Notes: generated by a model not told the origin, from the letters alone. Numbered from the stretch's first letter, positions 8,917-17,186 are shown. The stretch: DNA of 64,000 nucleotides from Blastococcus aggregatus (GCF_900221005.1 NZ_OBQI01000007.1:209062-273061), one strand, 5' to 3'. Program-made: numbers and translations.

Positions 8917-8946
8917 TCGCGGGACACCGCGAGCGAGGTCCCGCGA
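8917..8946 (-). terminator. Terminator-like hairpin after trx
   Basis: Perfect 9 bp arms TCGCGGGAC / GTCCCGCGA with a 12 nt loop, directly abutting the thioredoxin stop codon. The trx gene and the reductase gene converge here. Confidence 0.5.
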
Positions 8947-9315
8947 TCAGGCGGTGAGGCGCTGGTCGGCGAGGTCGGCGCGCACCTGCTCCATGTCCAG
9001 TCCGCGCACCGCGGTGACGAGTTCCTCGAGCGCCTCGGCGGGCAGGGCGCCGGGCTGTGCGAACACGAGGACGCCGTCGCGGAAGGCCATCAGGGTCGGG
9101 ATCGACCGGATGCCGGCGGCGGCGGCCAGCTCCTGCTCGGCCTCGGTGTCGACCTTGCCGAAGACGATGTCGGGGTGGCGCTGCGCGGCGGCCTCGAAGA
9201 CCGGTTCGAAGGCCCGGCAGGGGCCGCACCAGCCGGCCCAGAAGTCGACCAGCACGATGCCGTCACGGCTGACGGTGTCCTGGAAGGTCGAGGCGGTGAG
9301 GTCGGTCGAGCTCAT
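8947..9315 (-). CDS. trxA: Thioredoxin
   Basis: Cytosolic disulfide reductase of 122 residues. The active site is WCGPC (C30, C33) after the strand VLVDFWAG; the cis-proline segment is IRSIPTLMAF. ATG 9315 is chosen over the upstream in-frame ATG at 9345 because it follows an AAAGGGTC ribosome site and the longer form would overlap the operator box at 9338. The box is the same type as those controlling the sulfur genes at 17-23 kb, which suggests that this thioredoxin serves persulfide reduction and not only general redox balance. Confidence 0.92.
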   Translation of the reverse strand: MSSTDLTASTFQDTVSRDGIVLVDFWAGWCGPCRAFEPVFEAAAQRHPDIVFGKVDTEAEQELAAAAGIRSIPTLMAFRDGVLVFAQPGALPAEALEELVTAVRGLDMEQVRADLADQRLTA

Positions 9316-9337
9316 GATGTGACCCTTTCGTTGTCCG

Positions 9338-9353
9338 ATACCCATATGGGTAT
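9338..9353. promoter_or_regulatory. CsoR/CstR-type operator upstream of trx
   Basis: ATACCCATATGGGTAT, a perfect 16 bp palindrome 23 bp upstream of the trx start. It shares ATACCC-N4-GGGTAT with the boxes at 19439 and 22745. Confidence 0.7.
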
Positions 9354-9386
9354 AAGCCCGCGAAAGGTGCGTCCTGTTCCCGACGG

Positions 9387-10178
9387 TCAGCCGAGGAGCG
9401 AGATCAGGCTCGAGGTGGCGGTGTAGACGGCGACGGCGATGAGCAGGACGGCGAAGGCCCGCGTGAGGGTTGCGCCGGAGAGGCGGTCGGCGACGACCTT
9501 CCCGCCGAGCGAGCCGGCGACGGCGGCCAGCGTAAAGGGGGCGATCACGGCCCAGTCGAAGTGAGCCGTGCCGGCGCGTGCCAGCAGGGCGCCGGCGGAG
9601 TTGATCGAGATGACGACCAGCGACGTGGCAACCGCCTGTGGCATGGACATGCCCAGGGCGAGGGTGAGCGCTGGGACGATCACGAAGCCTCCGCCGACGC
9701 CGAAGAGCCCGGTCATGAAGCCGACGAGCAGGCCTGCGCCGGCGATCCGTCCGATCCGCCCGGCTCTCCAGCGTCGTGCGGGCTGAAGTGCGTCGCCCTC
9801 TTCTGGCGGGAGCGTCTCGTCTCCGCTGTTGGCGAGCATGCCCACAGCGGCGACGACGATCACCGCGGCGAAGCCGAGCAGGAGGACATCGGGGTTCATG
9901 AGCCGGTTGACCGCGGTCCCGGCGAAGCCGGCCGCGATGCCGGTGATCCCGAAAGCGACGCCGACGCCCCAGCGCACGCGCCCACTGCGGGCGTGGCCGA
10001 GTGCGGCGATGACCGAGGTGACGCCGACGATGAACAGGCTGCTGGTCGTGGCAGCGCGGGCGTCCTGGCCGATGACGTAGACCAGGGCGGGCACGGTGAG
10101 GATGGAGCCGCCGCCGCCCAGGGCGCCCAGGCTCAGGCCGATGAGCAGGCCCAGCCCGAGCGTGGCGGCGACGATCAC
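9387..10178 (-). CDS. TauE/SafE family sulfite/organosulfonate exporter-like permease
   Basis: Polytopic membrane protein of 263 residues. Both halves carry the TauE/SafE glycine motif: [20 protein letters not shown] at the start and MTGLFGVGGGFVIVPALTLA in the middle. About eight hydrophobic helices are visible. The family exports small sulfur oxyanions such as sulfite. GTG 10178 overlaps the stop of the upstream rhodanese (GTGA), so the two are translationally coupled. A paralogue is encoded at 19516-20394. Partner rhodanese and nearby thioredoxin support a role in disposing of sulfite or thiosulfate. Confidence 0.85.
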   Translation of the reverse strand: MIVAATLGLGLLIGLSLGALGGGGSILTVPALVYVIGQDARAATTSSLFIVGVTSVIAALGHARSGRVRWGVGVAFGITGIAAGFAGTAVNRLMNPDVLLLGFAAVIVVAAVGMLANSGDETLPPEEGDALQPARRWRAGRIGRIAGAGLLVGFMTGLFGVGGGFVIVPALTLALGMSMPQAVATSLVVISINSAGALLARAGTAHFDWAVIAPFTLAAVAGSLGGKVVADRLSGATLTRAFAVLLIAVAVYTATSSLISLLG

Positions 10179-10528
10179 GCGACGGTGCCCGGCTCTCCGT
10201 CGTCGGTGACCACCGGGAGGCCGGCGTGCGCCCACGCCTTCATACCGCCGGCCAGGTTGTGCACTCGCCTGCCGGCTGCGGCCAGGGTGTCGGCGGCCTT
10301 GCCCGAGCGGTTGCCCGACCGGCAGACGGCGATCACCGGGCGGTCCTGCGGGACCGCCTCCGGGGTGAGCAGACCGAGCGGGAGGTGTCGGGCCTGCGGG
10401 GCGTGGCCCGCTGCCCACTCCTGTGGCTCGCGGACGTCGAGGAGCACGGCCTCGCCCCGCTCGAGCAGTTCGGCGGCCTGGCCCGGGTCCAGGTCGGGGA
10501 GCCGGGTGGTGCGGGACGCCTCGGTCAT
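10175..10528 (-). CDS. Single-domain rhodanese (sulfurtransferase)
   Basis: Cytosolic sulfane-sulfur transferase of 117 residues. Domain signs: DVREPQEWAAGHAPQARHLP (CH2A region) and the active loop C69-RSGNRS, which has the catalytic cysteine. GGMKAW near the end is typical of GlpE/PspE-type rhodaneses. It sits upstream of the TauE/SafE permease with a 4 bp overlap. No ATACCC box precedes it, so unlike trx and the 22.7 kb operon it is not an obvious member of that regulon; the GntR gene just upstream, on the same strand, may read into it. Confidence 0.88.
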   Translation of the reverse strand: MTEASRTTRLPDLDPGQAAELLERGEAVLLDVREPQEWAAGHAPQARHLPLGLLTPEAVPQDRPVIAVCRSGNRSGKAADTLAAAGRRVHNLAGGMKAWAHAGLPVVTDDGEPGTVA

Positions 10529-10550
10529 CGTCGGTCCTTCCTGGGTGGGG

Positions 10551-11366
10551 TCAGCCGAAGCTCGGCGTGAGCGCGGAGGCGGCGAGATCGCCGCTGGGCG
10601 GCTCGGTCGCTCCCGGCCGGGGGTCCAGCGTGCTGGTCAGGGCGAAGCGGTCGGCCCGGATCAGGGTGTGCCGCCACTCGACGGGGACACCGGAGCTCGT
10701 GCCCGTCCGCTCGACGGAGAACACGGCCGACGGCGGCTGCAGGTCGAGAGCGTCGTGCTCGGCCCTGCTCGGGATGACCGCCCGGACCGTCTCCTGCCCG
10801 CCGGTGACCGGGATGCCGGTACGGGCGAGCTCCTCGTACAGGCTGGTGCGGCGGAAGTCGACGTCCAGCAGGGGCTCACCGATCGAGGCGGGGAGCCAGA
10901 CGCGGTCGAGTGCCAGTGGTCGGTCGTCGGCCAAGCGCAGCCGCTCGAGGTGGACCAGCGGTGTCGACTCCTCCAGCCCCAGCCGGGGGGCGATGACGCC
11001 GTCCGCCCGCAGGGTCAGCACGCGTACCACCGACGTCTGCACCAGCCCGCAGGCCTCCACGGAGGAGAACAGCGAGTAGGCGATCCCCGTGGGCTGGGCG
11101 ATGACCGGGTCGAGCGCGGCGAGCCGGGGGCGCCGACCGCGCCCGGTGCTGATCACGCCGTCGGCGCGCAGCTGGCGCAACGCCTCGCGGACCGTGTGCC
11201 GGCTGACCGAGTACTGGAGGCCGAGCTCCACCTCACCGGGGAAGCCCTCGGTGAACTCGCCGCCGTCCAGCCGGTCGCGGAGATCGGCGGCGAGCTGGCG
11301 CCACAGCGGTGTGTTCGTGTGGCGATCCAGCCGTGCCGCCGGGGGAATGCGCGGGAGCTCCGGCAT
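10551..11366 (-). CDS. GntR/HutC-type regulator with UTRA domain
   Basis: Transcriptional regulator of 271 residues. The N-terminal GntR winged helix is at about 15-80: PLWRQLAADLRDRLDGGEF, then SVSRHTVREALRQLRADGVI, then STGRGRRPRL. The C-terminal UTRA ligand domain (about 100-255) shows LVHLERLRLADDRPLALDRV and SLYEELARTGIPV. ATG 11366 follows GGAGGAGCC. It is divergent from the DsbA-like gene, with a perfect 14 bp palindrome between them, so it probably controls the thiol-redox operon at 11495-13651. The effector is unknown. Confidence 0.88.
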   Translation of the reverse strand: MPELPRIPPAARLDRHTNTPLWRQLAADLRDRLDGGEFTEGFPGEVELGLQYSVSRHTVREALRQLRADGVISTGRGRRPRLAALDPVIAQPTGIAYSLFSSVEACGLVQTSVVRVLTLRADGVIAPRLGLEESTPLVHLERLRLADDRPLALDRVWLPASIGEPLLDVDFRRTSLYEELARTGIPVTGGQETVRAVIPSRAEHDALDLQPPSAVFSVERTGTSSGVPVEWRHTLIRADRFALTSTLDPRPGATEPPSGDLAASALTPSFG

Positions 11367-11445
11367 GGCTCCTCCAGTTCGGTTCACGGGGCCGTGGGTG
11401 GCGATCGACGACCGCAGCAGCTCTTGTACGGTCAACTGTAGACGA

Positions 11446-11459
11446 GTTGTCCGGACAAC
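11446..11459. promoter_or_regulatory. Palindrome GTTGTCCGGACAAC, probable GntR operator
   Basis: A perfect 14 bp palindrome between the GntR gene (start 11366) and the DsbA-like gene (start 11495). Size, symmetry and place fit a HutC-type GntR operator. Confidence 0.55.
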
Positions 11460-11494
11460 CCGCGTCGACGATGGCGCGTCAGGGGGAAGTTCTC

Positions 11495-12256
11495 GTGCCC
11501 AACGCTGCTCCAACCACGCCGCCGGAGACGGGCCGATCCACGACGGCGCAGGCCCTGCGTGGACCGTTCATCGCCCTGGCCGTGGTCGTCGTGCTCGGCG
11601 TCGTCGCCGTCGTCTGGGGTCTCGGCCGTGCTGACGGGAGGGACGCCGGCGGCCCGGTGGCGGACGTCCACCACGAGGGTGGGTCGGCGCAGCCGGCGGA
11701 CGACCAGGCCCGACGGATCGCCGACGACCCGCTGGCACAGGGGGACGCCGACGCGCCGGTCGTCCTCGTCATGTGGGAGGACTTCCAGTGCCCCTTCTGC
11801 GCGAAGTTCGCCCAGGAGACCGAGCCGGTGCTCTTCGACCGGTTCGTCGAGGACGGCACTCTCCGGCTGGAGTGGCGGGACTTCCCCTACTTCGGTGAGC
11901 AGTCGGTCCAGGCGGCGCGGGCCGCACGGGCGGCGGGGGAGCAAGGCGCCTTCTGGGAGTACCACGACGCGGTCTACGCGCTGGGCTTTCCGCCGAACAG
12001 CGGTCAGCTGACCGACGACGTGCTGCTCGGGCTCGCTCGCGACCTCGACTTGGACGTCGACCGGTTCACCGCGGCCATGCAGTCGCAGGAGACGCTCGAC
12101 GCGGTCACCGCTGACTTCCGTGAGGGGCAGCAGCTCGGCATCGCCGGCACGCCCGCCTTCCTGCTCAACGGCCGACCGATCATGGGTGCGCAGCCCACGG
12201 ACACCTTCGTCGCGGCGATCGAGCAGGCGGCCGCCGAGGCCGGGGCCGATGGGTGA
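11495..12256 (+). CDS. DsbA-like membrane-anchored thiol-disulfide oxidoreductase
   Basis: Extracytoplasmic thioredoxin-fold protein of 253 residues, anchored by one N-terminal helix (about 24-43). The active site is DFQCPFC (C99, C102), followed by the family's helical insertion (WEYHDAVYALGF) and the cis-Pro segment GIAGTPAFLLNG. GTG 11495 is chosen because AGGGGGAAG lies 5 nt upstream; ATG 11471 is an alternative. It overlaps the CcdA-like gene by 8 bp. With CcdA and the CPVC membrane protein it forms an envelope thiol-redox operon, presumably oxidising or isomerising exported proteins. Confidence 0.85.
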   Translation: MPNAAPTTPPETGRSTTAQALRGPFIALAVVVVLGVVAVVWGLGRADGRDAGGPVADVHHEGGSAQPADDQARRIADDPLAQGDADAPVVLVMWEDFQCPFCAKFAQETEPVLFDRFVEDGTLRLEWRDFPYFGEQSVQAARAARAAGEQGAFWEYHDAVYALGFPPNSGQLTDDVLLGLARDLDLDVDRFTAAMQSQETLDAVTADFREGQQLGIAGTPAFLLNGRPIMGAQPTDTFVAAIEQAAAEAGADG

Positions 12257-13154
12257 GCTGGGGCTCGCGGCGGCGTTCCTCGGTGGCGCGCTGACGCTCA
12301 TCAGCCCCTGCAGCGCACTCCTGCTGCCGTCGTTCTTCGCCTACGCGTTCGCGCATCCGCGGGAGCTGCTCGCCCGCACCGTCGTCTTCTGGCTTGGCCT
12401 CTGCCTGACCCTCGTGCCCCTCGGGGTGGGGTCGGCGCTGGTCTCGACGCTCTTCTACGGGCACCGCGAGGTGCTGATCGCCGTCGCCGGGTGGACGATC
12501 ATCGCTCTCGGGGTCGTGCAGCTCCTCGGCGGTGGCTTCGGCCTGCCCGGAGCCGACCGGCTTCGTGCCCGGGTCGCCACCCCGGGCCGGGCCCGCGGTT
12601 GGGCGAGCACCTTCGCGCTGGGTGCGGTCTACGGCCTCGCCGGGTTCTGCTCCGGGCCCATCCTCGGCGCCGTGCTGACCCTAGCTGCGACCGATGGGGG
12701 CGTGGTGGGAGGAGGAGTCCTCCTGGCCGTCTACGCCCTCGGGATGGCGGCGCCGATGTTCGTGCTCGCGCTGCTGTGGGACCGGTTCGACCTCGGTCGG
12801 CGCAGATGGCTGCGCGGTCGCCCGCTGTGCATCGGCGGTCGGCAGCTGCACACGAGCCAGCTGATCTCCGGTGCCCTGTTCATCGTGATCGGCTGGCTGT
12901 TCCTCCGCTTCGACGGCACCGCCGGCATCACCGGCGTCCTCGGGCTCGGGGACACCACGGACCTCGAGTTCATGGCGCAGAGCTGGATCGCCGAGCTGTC
13001 GGCACGCGATCTCGACGTCTGGTTGCTGGCGGCCACCGCAGCGCTCCTCCTCGGCGTCATCGCGCGCCGCCTGCACCGGATCCGCACCAGGACCACCGAT
13101 GCCGGTCCTGACGACGACACGATCCGCGCGCTCGACCGACAGGAGTCCCGATGA
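12249..13154 (+). CDS. CcdA/DsbD-type transmembrane electron carrier
   Basis: Polytopic protein of 301 residues. It begins with LTLISPCSALLLPSFFAYAF, the first CcdA helix with its conserved PC. The paired cysteine is in GLAGFCSGPILGAVLTLAAT. Such proteins carry reducing equivalents from cytosolic thioredoxin to extracytoplasmic thiol proteins, here plausibly the DsbA-like protein encoded immediately upstream. The ATG overlaps that gene by 8 bp and its own stop overlaps the next start (ATGA). The C-terminal extension (about 190-301) is longer than in minimal CcdA and carries two further hydrophobic segments. Confidence 0.82.
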   Translation: MGELGLAAAFLGGALTLISPCSALLLPSFFAYAFAHPRELLARTVVFWLGLCLTLVPLGVGSALVSTLFYGHREVLIAVAGWTIIALGVVQLLGGGFGLPGADRLRARVATPGRARGWASTFALGAVYGLAGFCSGPILGAVLTLAATDGGVVGGGVLLAVYALGMAAPMFVLALLWDRFDLGRRRWLRGRPLCIGGRQLHTSQLISGALFIVIGWLFLRFDGTAGITGVLGLGDTTDLEFMAQSWIAELSARDLDVWLLAATAALLLGVIARRLHRIRTRTTDAGPDDDTIRALDRQESR

Positions 13155-13651
13155 CCTCGATGTACCTGGCGCTCCGGGCCTGGGACCGCCGGCGCTGGCT
13201 CACCGCGCTCGCCATGACCGCCGTCGGCGTGCTGGTGGTCGCCGTCCCGACCGACCTCATCGACACGCCGGTCTTCAGCCGGGAGGTGCCGCCCACATGG
13301 TGGTCCTGGCCGGCCCTGCTGGCGAGCGCCGCGCTCGCCGGGCTGCTCGTGGCGACCTACGTGCGCGAACCGGGGTCGCCGGAGCCGGCTCCGGCCGTGG
13401 AGGAGCGCCGGTCGCGCTGGTGGGGTGGTGCCGGCGGACTGCTGACGTTCTTCGCCGTCGGGTGCCCGGTCTGCAACAAGCTCGTCCTGCTGGCCCTGGG
13501 CGCCAGTGGCGCGATGACGTACTTCGAGCCGGTACAGCCCGTGCTCTCCGTCCTCGCGCTGCTCCTGCTGGCGTGGGCGCTGGCCCGCAGACTGCGGGGG
13601 CAGGTCGCCTGCGCCGTGCCGGCTCTGCCGCACGCCGGCGCGGCCCGCTGA
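13151..13651 (+). CDS. Small membrane protein with CPVC motif (thiol-redox operon)
   Basis: A 166 residue membrane protein of unknown function with about four hydrophobic segments (15-35, 50-66, 94-118, 126-145). The striking part is FFAVGCPVCNKLVLLALGAS: a CxxC pair at the start of a helix, like a redox-active or metal-binding site. It is translationally coupled (ATGA) to the CcdA-like gene, so it probably exchanges electrons with CcdA or the DsbA-like protein. It could instead bind metal or haem. I do not recognise a named family. Confidence 0.7.
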   Translation: MTSMYLALRAWDRRRWLTALAMTAVGVLVVAVPTDLIDTPVFSREVPPTWWSWPALLASAALAGLLVATYVREPGSPEPAPAVEERRSRWWGGAGGLLTFFAVGCPVCNKLVLLALGASGAMTYFEPVQPVLSVLALLLLAWALARRLRGQVACAVPALPHAGAAR

Positions 13652-13680
13652 GGCAGCCCGGTGTGATCGAGGGGAGCGAC

Positions 13681-14259
13681 ATGGAAGCCGCTGAGTGGGA
13701 CCGCCGCTACGCCGAGGCGCGGCAGTGGTCCGTCGAGCCGAACCGCACGGCCGCCGAGGTGACCGCCGGATTGCCCCCCGGGCGGGCTCTGGACGTCGCC
13801 GCGGGCGAGGGACGGATGGCGCTGTGGCTGGCCGGCGGGGGATGGGATGTCGAGACGATCGACTTCTCGGCCGTCGGTCTCGGTCGGGGGCAGGAGAACG
13901 CGCCGCCCGGGGCGCGTGTGACGTGGCGGGTCGAGGACGTGCTGACCGCCGATCTGGGCTCGGCGGAGTTCGACCTGGTTCTCGTGCTGTACCTGCACCT
14001 TCCACGCCCCGAGCTGGTCGACGTCCTTGCGCGGTCCGCCGGCGCCGTCCTCCCGGGCGGGCACCTGTTGGTCCTCGGCCACGACCGGGAGAACCTCATC
14101 CGTGGGACCGGGGGCCCACAGGACCCCGACGTGCTCTACGACCCGGAGTTGCTCGGGACGGCGGTCCGGGGCTGGCGCACGGAACGCCTCGAGCGGATGG
14201 ACAGGGACACCGACTCCGGCACCGCCGTGGACACGCTGCTGTTCGCGCAACGTCCCTGA
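13681..14259 (+). CDS. Class I SAM-dependent methyltransferase
   Basis: Cytosolic enzyme of 192 residues. Motif I is ALDVAAGEGRMALWLA (about 36-51). After it come VETIDFSAVGLGR and the acidic motif ADLGSAEFDLVLVLYLHLPR. The opening EWDRRYAEARQWSVEPN is typical of the small tellurite-resistance-like methyltransferases (TehB-like). Substrate unknown; thiol or chalcogen methylation would fit the neighbourhood but is inference. ATG 13681 has GAGGGGAGCGAC upstream. It lies 29 bp after the CPVC protein gene, probably in the same operon. Confidence 0.82.
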   Translation: MEAAEWDRRYAEARQWSVEPNRTAAEVTAGLPPGRALDVAAGEGRMALWLAGGGWDVETIDFSAVGLGRGQENAPPGARVTWRVEDVLTADLGSAEFDLVLVLYLHLPRPELVDVLARSAGAVLPGGHLLVLGHDRENLIRGTGGPQDPDVLYDPELLGTAVRGWRTERLERMDRDTDSGTAVDTLLFAQRP

Positions 14260-14288
14260 TGACCGTGTAGATCCGCGCCGGAGGGGCT

Positions 14289-14828
14289 ATGACCGTCCGC
14301 AACTCACAGGAGGGATCACAGGGGATGTCTGCGGACGAGGCAAGTCGTGCCCGAGCACTGCTTCCGGCAGCAGGCCGCGGCGCGGCCGCCGGCCTGCTGG
14401 GGGTGGCTGTGATGACGGCGGCTGAGAGGCTGGAACAGGCCGTCACCCGCCGGCCGCACTCCTACATCCCCGCCCGGACCCTGCTCACTCTGCTCGGCCG
14501 CCATCCGTCCGACGCCGACCGGCCGACGGGCTGGAACTGGGCGATGCACTACGGGACCGGGGCCGTGCTGGGGGCCCTGCGGGGTGTGTGGGCTGCGGTC
14601 GGGCTCCGTGGCCCGCAGGCGCACGTGGCGCACACCATCGTGCGGCTGTCGACCGACCAGACGCTGGAGAACACCACCGGGGTGGGGGCCCCGCCGATGG
14701 TCTGGCCCCGCAACGAGCACGTCGTAGACATCCTGCACAAGGCCATCTACTCGGTCACGACCGGGCTGATCGCCGAGCGGTGGATCCCGCCCTCCCTGCA
14801 GTCCCGCCGCGGGCTGACCAGCCACTGA
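14289..14828 (+). CDS. Conserved hypothetical membrane-associated protein
   Basis: 179 residues, no confident family. There is one clear hydrophobic stretch near the start (GRGAAAGLLGVAVMTAAERL) and a second weaker one (HYGTGAVLGALRGVWAAVGL). The conserved-looking pieces GWNWAMHYG and MVWPRNEHVVDILHKAIYSV suggest a membrane protein with cytosolic loops. Two starts are possible: ATG 14289 with GGAGGGG just upstream, and ATG 14325 with an AGGAGG at a longer distance. It is followed 17 bp later by the DUF2243 gene and belongs with the DUF2243/CtaG membrane genes. Confidence 0.6.
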   Translation: MTVRNSQEGSQGMSADEASRARALLPAAGRGAAAGLLGVAVMTAAERLEQAVTRRPHSYIPARTLLTLLGRHPSDADRPTGWNWAMHYGTGAVLGALRGVWAAVGLRGPQAHVAHTIVRLSTDQTLENTTGVGAPPMVWPRNEHVVDILHKAIYSVTTGLIAERWIPPSLQSRRGLTSH

Positions 14829-14845
14829 CGCCAGGAGGACTCGGC

Positions 14846-15328
14846 ATGACGGACACCGCCGCCCGACCCATCACGGCGGACCGCCACCGATCGGTGCTGA
14901 CGGGCACCATGCTCGGCGTCGCGATCATGGCCGCGATCGACGAGATCGTGTTCCACCAGATGCTGAGCTGGCACCACTTCTACGACCGGTCCACCCCTGA
15001 CATCAGCCTGCTGTCGGATGGGTTGCTGCAGACGGCCTACCTCGTGCTGCTGGTCGCCGGATTCTTCTGGTTCGCCGACCTGCGCCGCCGCGGGACGCTG
15101 GCGCGCCGTTCGGCGTGGGGCGGCTTCGTGCTCGGCCTGGGCATCTTCCATCTGTTCGACGGGATCGTCGACCACAAGCTCCTGCGCCTGCACCAGATCC
15201 GCTACGGGGTCGACCTGCTGCCCTACGACCTGGCCTGGAACGGCGCCGCGCTGGTGCTGTTGGCGGTGGGTGCGGGTCTGCTGTGGCGGTCCCGGGGCGA
15301 AGGGCAGGCCGGGGCCGACCGGCGGTGA
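14846..15328 (+). CDS. DUF2243 family membrane protein
   Basis: Membrane protein of 160 residues with four hydrophobic helices. DUF2243 hallmarks are visible: IDEIVFHQMLSWHHFYDRST and GIFHLFDGIVDHKLLRLHQI, which place several histidines near the membrane surface. Histidine-rich membrane proteins next to a CtaG homologue suggest copper or haem handling for a terminal oxidase; this is inference because the family's function is not established. ATG 14846 has a strong CCAGGAGGAC ribosome site. Its stop overlaps the GTG of the CtaG-like gene. Confidence 0.82.
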   Translation: MTDTAARPITADRHRSVLTGTMLGVAIMAAIDEIVFHQMLSWHHFYDRSTPDISLLSDGLLQTAYLVLLVAGFFWFADLRRRGTLARRSAWGGFVLGLGIFHLFDGIVDHKLLRLHQIRYGVDLLPYDLAWNGAALVLLAVGAGLLWRSRGEGQAGADRR

Positions 15329-16173
15329 ACACCATGTCCGGAGCCGCCGTGCTGGCGCACGGCGGTTCGCACGGGACGGGCTCCGCCGCGGCGGCGTGGC
15401 TGTTGCCGGTGCTGGTCGCCGTCGTGCTCGGCGCGGGCTACCTGGCCGGCGTCGCCCGCATGCGGGGGAGTGGCCGCCGCTGGAGCGGCGGGCGGACGGC
15501 GAGCTTCCTGCTGGGAGCCGTCCTGGTGGGAGCCGCGCTGTCCCCGGCTGTCGACGCCGGCACGGCCGACGGGCACATGGCGCAGCACCTGTTGCTGGGG
15601 ATGTTCGCGCCCATTGCCTTGGTCATGGGCGCCCCGGTGACCCTGCTGCTCTCGGGTCTGCCCGTGTCCGCCCGGCGCCCGGCAGCCGTGCTGCTGCGGT
15701 CGCGGGTGCTGCACGGGCTGTCCCACGTGGCCACCGCCGCGGTGCTCAGCGTCGGCGGGCTGTACCTGCTCTACCTGACGCCGCTGTACGCCTTGAGCGC
15801 CCGGTCAGACGTTGTGCACCACCTGTTGCACCTGCACTTCCTGCTGGCCGGGTACCTGTTCGCCTGGGCGGTGGCCGGGCCCGATCCCGCGCCGCGCCGG
15901 CCGGGCATGGCGGTACGTCTGGTCGTCCTCGTCGTCGCCGGCGGCTTGCACGCCTTCCTGGCCAAGCTGCTGTTCTCCCGTGCTCCGGTGCTACCGGTGG
16001 GTGGCGGGCACGACGCCGCGGAGGTCGAGGTTGCTGCACAGTTGATGTACTACGGCGGCCACGTCGCGGACCTGTTGCTGCTCGTCGCGCTGTTCGCCGC
16101 CTGGTACCGCCGCACAGGGCGGGCACTCGCGCGGGAACCGGCCGCGGTGGCCAGCAACGCTCCCGCCGTGTGA
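15325..16173 (+). CDS. ctaG: CtaG-like cytochrome c oxidase assembly protein (Caa3_CtaG family)
   Basis: Polytopic membrane protein of 282 residues of the caa3-oxidase assembly type, not the periplasmic CtaG/Cox11 fold. Recognisable: MAQHLLLGMFAPIALVMGAP, VVHHLLHLHFLLAGYLFAWA, and a final MYYGGHVADLLLLVALFAAW. The conserved histidines in the helices are thought to handle copper for subunit assembly. GTG 15325 overlaps the DUF2243 stop; ATG 15334 is an alternative start. No oxidase subunit genes lie in the window. Confidence 0.85.
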   Translation: MNTMSGAAVLAHGGSHGTGSAAAAWLLPVLVAVVLGAGYLAGVARMRGSGRRWSGGRTASFLLGAVLVGAALSPAVDAGTADGHMAQHLLLGMFAPIALVMGAPVTLLLSGLPVSARRPAAVLLRSRVLHGLSHVATAAVLSVGGLYLLYLTPLYALSARSDVVHHLLHLHFLLAGYLFAWAVAGPDPAPRRPGMAVRLVVLVVAGGLHAFLAKLLFSRAPVLPVGGGHDAAEVEVAAQLMYYGGHVADLLLLVALFAAWYRRTGRALAREPAAVASNAPAV

Positions 16174-16747
16174 GCTCCCGGCGCGCGTCAGTGGCGGGCA
16201 AGCCCGTCAGAAGGGGACGGCTGCTCGGTGCGTGTCAGCGACGGCGGAGACCAGGCGCCGCCACCGCGATCGGCGGGCCGGGGCAGAGCTGGTCGCGACC
16301 GGTGTGGCGGCCGGGGTGACCGCCTCGACTGCTCGGGCGAGCGGCAAGGGTGTGGGGACGGGCGCGGCGATCTCGGTCAACGGAGGTCCTTCGGCTGGCG
16401 TGCGGGCGGACACGGGACCGCTGAGCGCTGGCTCAGCGGGAAGGAGTGCCGCCCGGACAGAGCCGGTCGTCGACCACGAGCGGGGTCACCGCGAGGAGGC
16501 ACACGCAGAACGCGGGCCGGCTCGGTGCAAATCCCCAGTACACAGATCGAGAATAGGCAGCGGGCGACCGCGAGGGCAACGACGCAGGTCAGCCCGCTGG
16601 CCGTCGTCCAGCGTCGTCGCCGGCCCCAACGGGCGGTACGGCAGGGTCGGTGCGGGTAGGGACGCCGAGACCTCGCCGCACCGACCGGCGGTCCGAGCAG
16701 GCGGGCCGCCTCTCAACGTCGGGCGGCGCTCCGGAAGGAACGGCCGC
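16174..16747. other. Intergenic region, one hairpin, no supported gene
   Basis: About 570 bases with frames that lack domain-like protein on either strand. The perfect 8 bp inverted repeat CCGCTGAG/CTCAGCGG with a 6 nt loop (16418-16439) could end the CtaG transcript. I see no tRNA or riboswitch that folds convincingly. Confidence 0.45.
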
Positions 16748-17137
16748 ATGGAGTACCGACGGACCCTCGACCTCGACGTTCCGTTCCCAGAGGCGGTGAC
16801 ACGCACAAAGGAGGCGTTGGCCGAGCAGGGCTTCGGCATTCTCACCGAGATCGACGTGCAGGCCACGCTGCGGCAGAAGCGCGGAGTGGAGATGGAGCCC
16901 TACCTGATCCTGGGCGCCTGTGCCCCCGACCTCGCGCAGCAGGCACTGGAGGCGGACCGCGGCGTCGGCGTGCTGCTGCCGTGCAACGTCGTGGTCAGCC
17001 AGGCCGGTGACGGCTCCACGGTGCAGGTCCTCGACCCGCAGACCATGGTGTCGATGACCGGCCGGCCCGAGCTGCAGCCCATGGCCGACGAGGCCGGGCG
17101 TCGTCTGGATGCGGCGCTGGCGGCACTCAGGAGCTGA
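16748..17137 (+). CDS. DUF302 domain protein
   Basis: Soluble protein of 129 residues that fits DUF302 end to end: VPFPEAVTRTKEALAEQGFG, then GILTEIDVQATLRQKRG, then EPYLILGACAPDLAQQALEA and VGVLLPCNVVV. The two conserved cysteines (in GACAP and LPCNV) are typical. Function is unknown; members often sit among sulfur or metal genes. ATG 16748 is preceded by GGAAGGAACGGCCGC. It is 49 bp upstream of the CstB-like gene and on the same strand, but that gene has its own operator box. Confidence 0.85.
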   Translation: MEYRRTLDLDVPFPEAVTRTKEALAEQGFGILTEIDVQATLRQKRGVEMEPYLILGACAPDLAQQALEADRGVGVLLPCNVVVSQAGDGSTVQVLDPQTMVSMTGRPELQPMADEAGRRLDAALAALRS

Positions 17138-17155
17138 GCCCGCCGCAGACGGTTT

Positions 17156-17171
17156 GTACCGTACGGGGTAG
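17156..17171. promoter_or_regulatory. Degenerate CsoR/CstR-type operator upstream of CstB-like gene 1
   Basis: GTACCGTACGGGGTAG matches ATACCC-N4-GGGTAT at 9 of 12 fixed positions and lies 15 bp before the start of the CstB-like gene at 17187. Weaker than the other three boxes. Confidence 0.45.
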
Positions 17172-17186
17172 AGAAGGGACAACGGC

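Noticed and set aside
9561..11441. A 626-codon plus-strand frame
   Set aside because: It runs antisense through TauE, rhodanese and GntR genes and has no recognisable protein content.
16207..16413. A 68 residue Ala/Pro-rich frame on the minus strand
   Set aside because: No ribosome site, no signal or domain; composition is what GC-rich spacer gives by chance.
16232..16747. Possible N-terminal extension of the DUF302 protein, or a riboswitch
   Set aside because: The extension is low-complexity Arg/Gly/Ala text unlike the family, and a word like GGTGCAAATCC alone does not give a foldable riboswitch or tRNA.
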